Shown here piece by piece: positions 60,622-64,000 of a stretch of DNA of 64,000 nucleotides (positions are counted from its first letter, which is position 1; each line of letters starts with the position of its first letter). The stretch lies in the NCBI GenBank assembly GCA_040882645.1, contig JBBEAX010000068.1, positions 1 to 64,000 of the forward strand, in the 5' to 3' direction. Origin of the DNA: JAUYIV01 sp040882645. GTDB lineage: Bacteria; Actinomycetota; Acidimicrobiia; Spongiisociales; UBA11373. Both the position numbers and the translations under genes were made by a program. Below the pieces are notes generated by a model, which had not been told where the DNA came from, ran no database searches, and saw nothing but the letters and a program-made list of their open reading frames with translations.

Positions 60622-61595
60622 CAGCCCGCCAATGTCCTGCGGGCGGCGGCAGCGATGCGATCGGGATTCGGGATGTAATGGTGCTCGGTTCGCCTGAGCG
60701 GCACGACGGTGTCCCACCCGGTGACACGTTCGACAGGGGCCAGCAGCGAATAGAGGGCCTGCTCCTGCACCACGGCGGCGATCTCCGAAGCGAGGGAGGC
60801 GGTCCGATGCCCCTCGACTACCGCCACCACCCGGCCGGTCTTGCGAGCCGACCCCACCACTGTCTGATGGTCCATCGGCGACAGCGTACGAAGGTCGATC
60901 AGTTCCACCGACACCCCATCGGCTTCGAGCGCGTCGGCGGCGCGCCCTGCGTCTCGCAGCATCGCCCCGTACGACACCAGGGTCACGTCCGACCCTTCCC
61001 GCACCACCTTTGCCTCGCCGATGGGAACCGTGTAGTGGCCCTCGGGCACCTCCTCCTTGATGGCCCGGTAGACCCGGATGGGTTCGAGGAACACCACAGG
61101 GTCGGAGTCAATGATCGCGGCCAGCAGCAAACCCTTTGCGTCCGCAGGCGTAGCCGGGGCGACCACTTTGATCCCCGGGGTGTGGACGAAGATCGCCTCC
61201 GACGACTCGCTGTGATGTTCGGCGGCGCCGATACCGCCACCGAACGGAATTCGGATGACCAGCGGGGCGGTAAAGCGGTGATTCGAGCGGTTCCGGATTC
61301 GGCCGACATGACTGACGATCTGATCGAACGCTGGGTAGGCGAAGCCGAGGAATTGAATCTCGGCGACGGGTCGGAGACCGCCAATCGCCATCCCGAAGGC
61401 TGCCCCCACGATTCCGGATTCCGCCACCGGTGTGTCGATCACCCTCGGGCCGTATCTCTCGTGGAGACCGTCGGTGACGCGAAACACCCCTCCGGTGACC
61501 CCGATGTCCTCGCCGAGAAGGACGACCCGGTCGTCGGCGGAGAGGGCGACATCCAGCGCGTCGTTGAGCGCTTGGGCCATGTTCATCTCTGTCAT
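60621..61595 (-). CDS. 2-oxoacid dehydrogenase E1 component, beta subunit
   Basis: 324 residues. MNMAQALNDALDVALSADD and VVLLGEDIGVTGGVFRVT near the start, FGGGIGAAEHHSESSEA carrying the loop His region, then the C-terminal transketolase domain (VTLVSYGAMLRDAGRAAD; LIDLRTLSPMD). With E1alpha forms the alpha2beta2 thiamine-diphosphate enzyme. Overlaps the E1alpha stop by 4 nt and the E2 start by 1 nt. Confidence 0.92.
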   Translation of the reverse strand: MTEMNMAQALNDALDVALSADDRVVLLGEDIGVTGGVFRVTDGLHERYGPRVIDTPVAESGIVGAAFGMAIGGLRPVAEIQFLGFAYPAFDQIVSHVGRIRNRSNHRFTAPLVIRIPFGGGIGAAEHHSESSEAIFVHTPGIKVVAPATPADAKGLLLAAIIDSDPVVFLEPIRVYRAIKEEVPEGHYTVPIGEAKVVREGSDVTLVSYGAMLRDAGRAADALEADGVSVELIDLRTLSPMDHQTVVGSARKTGRVVAVVEGHRTASLASEIAAVVQEQALYSLLAPVERVTGWDTVVPLRRTEHHYIPNPDRIAAAARRTLAG

Positions 61596-62626
61596 GAGGC
61601 GTCACCCTGCTGCAGACGCCGCTGGGCTTCGAGCGCGCCGGTCGGCTTGGCGTACATCCGATCGAACATCCCCTCGGCGGCAAAGGGTTCGAGGGCCTCG
61701 GCCCGGGAGACCGCGGCCTCGATCTCAGCCGATGCCGCCTCCTCGGTCTCCCGCTCCCACGCCTCATCCCACGCGCCAGCCGAGCGAAGATGAGCCCTGA
61801 GCCGCTCGATCGGATCCTTCTTCCGCCAATCGGCAATGTCGTCGTCGGAGCGGTAACGCCCGGCGTCGTCGCTGGTGGTGTGCGGGCCGATCCGGTAGGT
61901 GAGCGCCTCGACCAGCGTGGGCCCCTCCCCCGCCCGCGCCCGCCGCACCGCCTTGCGGGTCGCGGTCAAGACAGCGAACAAATCGTTGCCGTCGACCAGC
62001 ACCCCCGGCATCCCGTAGGCGTCCGCCTTCTGGGCGATCGTCTCCGACGCGGTCTGGCCGGCCCGGCTCATCGAGATCGCCCACCCGTTGTTCTGACAGA
62101 GAAATACCGTCGGAGTGGTGTAGACGGCCGCAAAGTTCATCGCCTCGTGGAAGTCGCCCTCCGAGGTCGCCCCATCGCCGAAGAGGGTGAGGGCGATACG
62201 GTCGGTGCCCTTCATCCGTTCCGCCCAGGCCAGGCCGACGGCGTGGATCATGTGGCCGCCCACCGTGATCGAAGGGGGCAGCACGTTCACCCCAACCGGA
62301 GGGGCTCCCCCGCGTTCATCACCCATGCGGCCCAGCAAGAGGGCATCCCAGGGGTATCCCTGCATCCACATCGCCGCCGCGTCCCGGTACGTGCCCACCA
62401 GCCAGTCGTCGGGGCGCAACGCGGCAACCGCTCCAATCTGTGCAGCCTCCTGCCCCTCGAACTGGGCGTAAGTGGCAAACCGCCCCTGGCGTTGGAGCGC
62501 CGAACCCTTCCGGTCGTACACCCGGGCAGTGACCATCGCCGCGAACAGCCGACGAGCCTCGTTGAGATCGACCGGCGATTCGCCGATCAACGACCCGTCG
62601 ACATCGAGGATGCGAAGCATGTCCAT
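61592..62626 (-). CDS. 2-oxoacid dehydrogenase E1 component, alpha subunit
   Basis: 344 residues from ATG 62626 (MDMLRILDVDG). The ThDP motif GDGATSEGDFHEAMNF ending in CQNN is present, with HTTSDDAGRYR as the phosphorylation-loop-like segment. A long open frame upstream consists of heptamer-repeat DNA and is rejected. First gene of the E1alpha-E1beta-E2 operon. Confidence 0.92.
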   Translation of the reverse strand: MDMLRILDVDGSLIGESPVDLNEARRLFAAMVTARVYDRKGSALQRQGRFATYAQFEGQEAAQIGAVAALRPDDWLVGTYRDAAAMWMQGYPWDALLLGRMGDERGGAPPVGVNVLPPSITVGGHMIHAVGLAWAERMKGTDRIALTLFGDGATSEGDFHEAMNFAAVYTTPTVFLCQNNGWAISMSRAGQTASETIAQKADAYGMPGVLVDGNDLFAVLTATRKAVRRARAGEGPTLVEALTYRIGPHTTSDDAGRYRSDDDIADWRKKDPIERLRAHLRSAGAWDEAWERETEEAASAEIEAAVSRAEALEPFAAEGMFDRMYAKPTGALEAQRRLQQGDAS

Positions 62627-62846
62627 CGGCCGGAGATAGTAGGTCGGCCGGCTACGCCGGCCTCCCGCGATGGTCGGGCGGCTGCGCCGCCCTCCTGCGA
62701 TACGCGATACGCGATACGCGATACGACAGACGCGTTGATGCCGTGAGATCGCCTTCTGTCGTATCGCGTATCGCGTATCGCGTATTGCGGCCGAGCGGAG
62801 CGAGGCGGGCCGAGCGGAGCGAGGCGGGCCGAGCGGAGCGAGGCCC
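62627..62846. repeat. Large hairpin of opposed heptamer arrays plus three 19-bp repeats
   Basis: GCGATAC x4 at 62697-62724 and GTATCGC x3 plus GTATTGC at 62761-62788 are opposed and, with GACAGA/TCTGTC, pair without mismatch over at least 27 bp. Three 19-nt copies of GGCCGAGCGGAGCGAGGCG follow (62789-62845). Before them lie GGCCGGC-TAC-GCCGGCC and GGGCGGC-TGC-GCCGCCC. The whole 220-nt gap is repeat DNA with no gene. Confidence 0.85.
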
Positions 62847-64000
62847 CTATACCTCAATCCACTGCAACGCCGCGACTAGGGCCAAGGCTTCTTCGTAATC
62901 GCCGCAGCGGACTTCGACGGCGTCGGTGGGAGCGGTGGGAACCACCAGTCGGGCCGGTCCACCCTGGCTGTAGTCGAGGACTCTCAGCGGTGGGAGCACC
63001 GGGCGCCCCACCGAGATCACGCCGACCCGGTCCGATTGGCCGCCAACTGCGCGATACGAGCCAAGCAGTGAGCAGGTCCCCCCCGTCGGGGTCGAGACGT
63101 CGAACCCGTGGACCTCGGCGAGCACGGTCCCTGCGGCGTCCGTGGTCTGCACCAATCCGATGGCGCGAGCGAAGTGGTAACCGTCGGGCAGTTCGATGTC
63201 GGTGAGGCCGATCGGCAACCGGCGGGGGGCGATCACGCCGTCAGGTGCGAATTCGAGGCGGGACACCTGGCCCGAGAACCAGTAGAGGGTGTCGGCGGTG
63301 GCCAGCATCGTGCCATCGATGCCGATCGGCGGCGAGAACGGGATCCACCCTGCTCCTGCCGCCTCGTAGATGGCCACCCCTACGCAAGTGCGCACCAGCG
63401 GCCTGCCGCCCACCGACAGCACCTCGAGGTCACAGGCCGAGGCGCGCAGCGGCACCGACTCCACGAATGACCACAACATCGAATCGGGGGCATCGAGCAC
63501 TGCCGCCTCGAGGCGCTGGTTCACCAGGAACGCGCCGAGGTCGGTAGCGGCGATGTCCTGACCATCGGCGGCGATCGGGGTGCCGCCGAGGTCGAAGCGC
63601 CACGAGTCGGAATAGGCCTCCCAGCCGAACAGGAGGCCGCGGTCCACCGTGAGGTGCCACTCTCCCGTCCAGGCGGATGAAGCCATTCCGGTGATCGGAG
63701 GCCCCCCGCCGCTCTCGAGAGAACCCGTGGCCCCGGACACCAGGTCGTAGTAGAGCCCGAGTTCGGGGGCGACGAGACGGCTCGCCGGCGGAAGCGCGGG
63801 GTCGCCAAGCGGAATCTCCTGTCGCGAGACCAGGTGATCCGGCCCCAGCAGCTCGAAGAACTCGCCGGTCAGTGGGCGCCAGGTACGCGTCGTCGGGTCG
63901 AGGGCGGCCGCGGCAACGCAATTCGGCTCGGAGGTGCGATCCACCCGGCCCCACAAGACGACCGGAGCCCAGAAGCCTCCAGCGATCGCCACCGGGTCGG
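62847..64000 (-). CDS. Unrecognised protein, N-terminus beyond the right window edge
   Basis: At least 381 residues. The frame is open to the window end, so the first GTG (63992) is probably internal. Repeated beta-strand segments with conserved W and G (MASSAWTGEWHLTVDRGLLFGWEA; TLYWFSGQVSRLEF; GIDGTMLATADTL) suggest a beta-propeller-like or Kelch-type domain. Six or so cysteines (NCVAA, ACDLE, RTCVG, GTCSLL, VRCGD) hint at export. A signal peptide cannot be judged. Function unknown. Confidence 0.6.
   Translation of the reverse strand, partial: DPVAIAGGFWAPVVLWGRVDRTSEPNCVAAAALDPTTRTWRPLTGEFFELLGPDHLVSRQEIPLGDPALPPASRLVAPELGLYYDLVSGATGSLESGGGPPITGMASSAWTGEWHLTVDRGLLFGWEAYSDSWRFDLGGTPIAADGQDIAATDLGAFLVNQRLEAAVLDAPDSMLWSFVESVPLRASACDLEVLSVGGRPLVRTCVGVAIYEAAGAGWIPFSPPIGIDGTMLATADTLYWFSGQVSRLEFAPDGVIAPRRLPIGLTDIELPDGYHFARAIGLVQTTDAAGTVLAEVHGFDVSTPTGGTCSLLGSYRAVGGQSDRVGVISVGRPVLPPLRVLDYSQGGPARLVVPTAPTDAVEVRCGDYEEALALVAALQWIEV

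Overview
The window is high-GC DNA from a free-living actinobacterium. The run recA - rny - miaB - miaA - dapF - lexA, with a LysM gene and nrdR divergent from lexA, closely resembles the mycobacterial/actinobacterial SOS neighbourhood. RNase Y beside recA, RimO/CinA/ThpR behind it, and the general gene mix make me favour a deep-branching class such as Acidimicrobiia. That placement is inference. Genes are packed tightly: many neighbours overlap by 4 nt (ATGA, GTGA, once CTGA) or 1 nt (TGATG), so translational coupling is the rule.

Layout. 1-5.0 kb is accessory: an ISL3-type transposase cut by the window edge, a DUF222/HNH protein, an MmcQ/YjbR protein, a GNAT acetyltransferase, tRNA-Val(CAC), a broken-looking lipoprotein and an amidohydrolase remnant. 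5.1-15.2 kb is a purine operon, purC-purS-purQ-purL-purF-purM-purN/H-purD-purE, in which purN and purH are one fused gene. 15.4-20.3 kb holds a VOC protein and carA-carB. 20.5-21.9 kb is a soluble transhydrogenase. 22-26.2 kb is a minus-strand operon of two oligopeptide-type ABC permeases followed by three paralogous membrane-anchored proteins and a 40-residue membrane peptide. 26.3-34 kb has a Usp-UbiB fusion kinase, a thioredoxin/NHL lipoprotein coupled to an acyl-CoA synthetase, and an M23 endopeptidase. 34.2-38.6 kb is a pyrimidine operon, pyrC-pyrB-pyrF/E-pyrD, with a recognisable promoter and a candidate attenuator. 39-43 kb holds a secreted protein, an AbfD/HpaB-family enzyme and an RTX-like secreted protein. 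43-43.9 kb is a spread-out Gly-Cys-Val tRNA cluster with a 43-bp tandem repeat. 43.9-54.5 kb is dut, the nrdR/LysM//lexA SOS locus, dapF, miaA, miaB, rny and recA carrying a full homing-endonuclease intein in its Walker A motif. 54.7-58.3 kb is thpR-cinA-rimO-flavin reductase. 58.4-62.6 kb is a HisN-like phosphatase and a 2-oxoacid dehydrogenase operon (E1alpha-E1beta-E2). The right edge is an unrecognised, truncated gene.

How it works together. Purine and pyrimidine synthesis (including carAB) sit in three operons and supply nucleotides. dut, nrdR, lexA and recA connect nucleotide pools with DNA repair. Five LexA-type palindromes (four between the LysM gene and lexA, one inside the recA promoter) define an SOS regulon visible from sequence alone.

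Most unusual: (i) a dispersed family of 7-nt tandem arrays in intergenic gaps, often in opposed pairs able to form long hairpins, and once invading the 3' end of purQ; (ii) the RecA P-loop intein; (iii) the purN-purH fusion; (iv) the permease plus three-paralogue operon; (v) miaA apparently starting at CTG.
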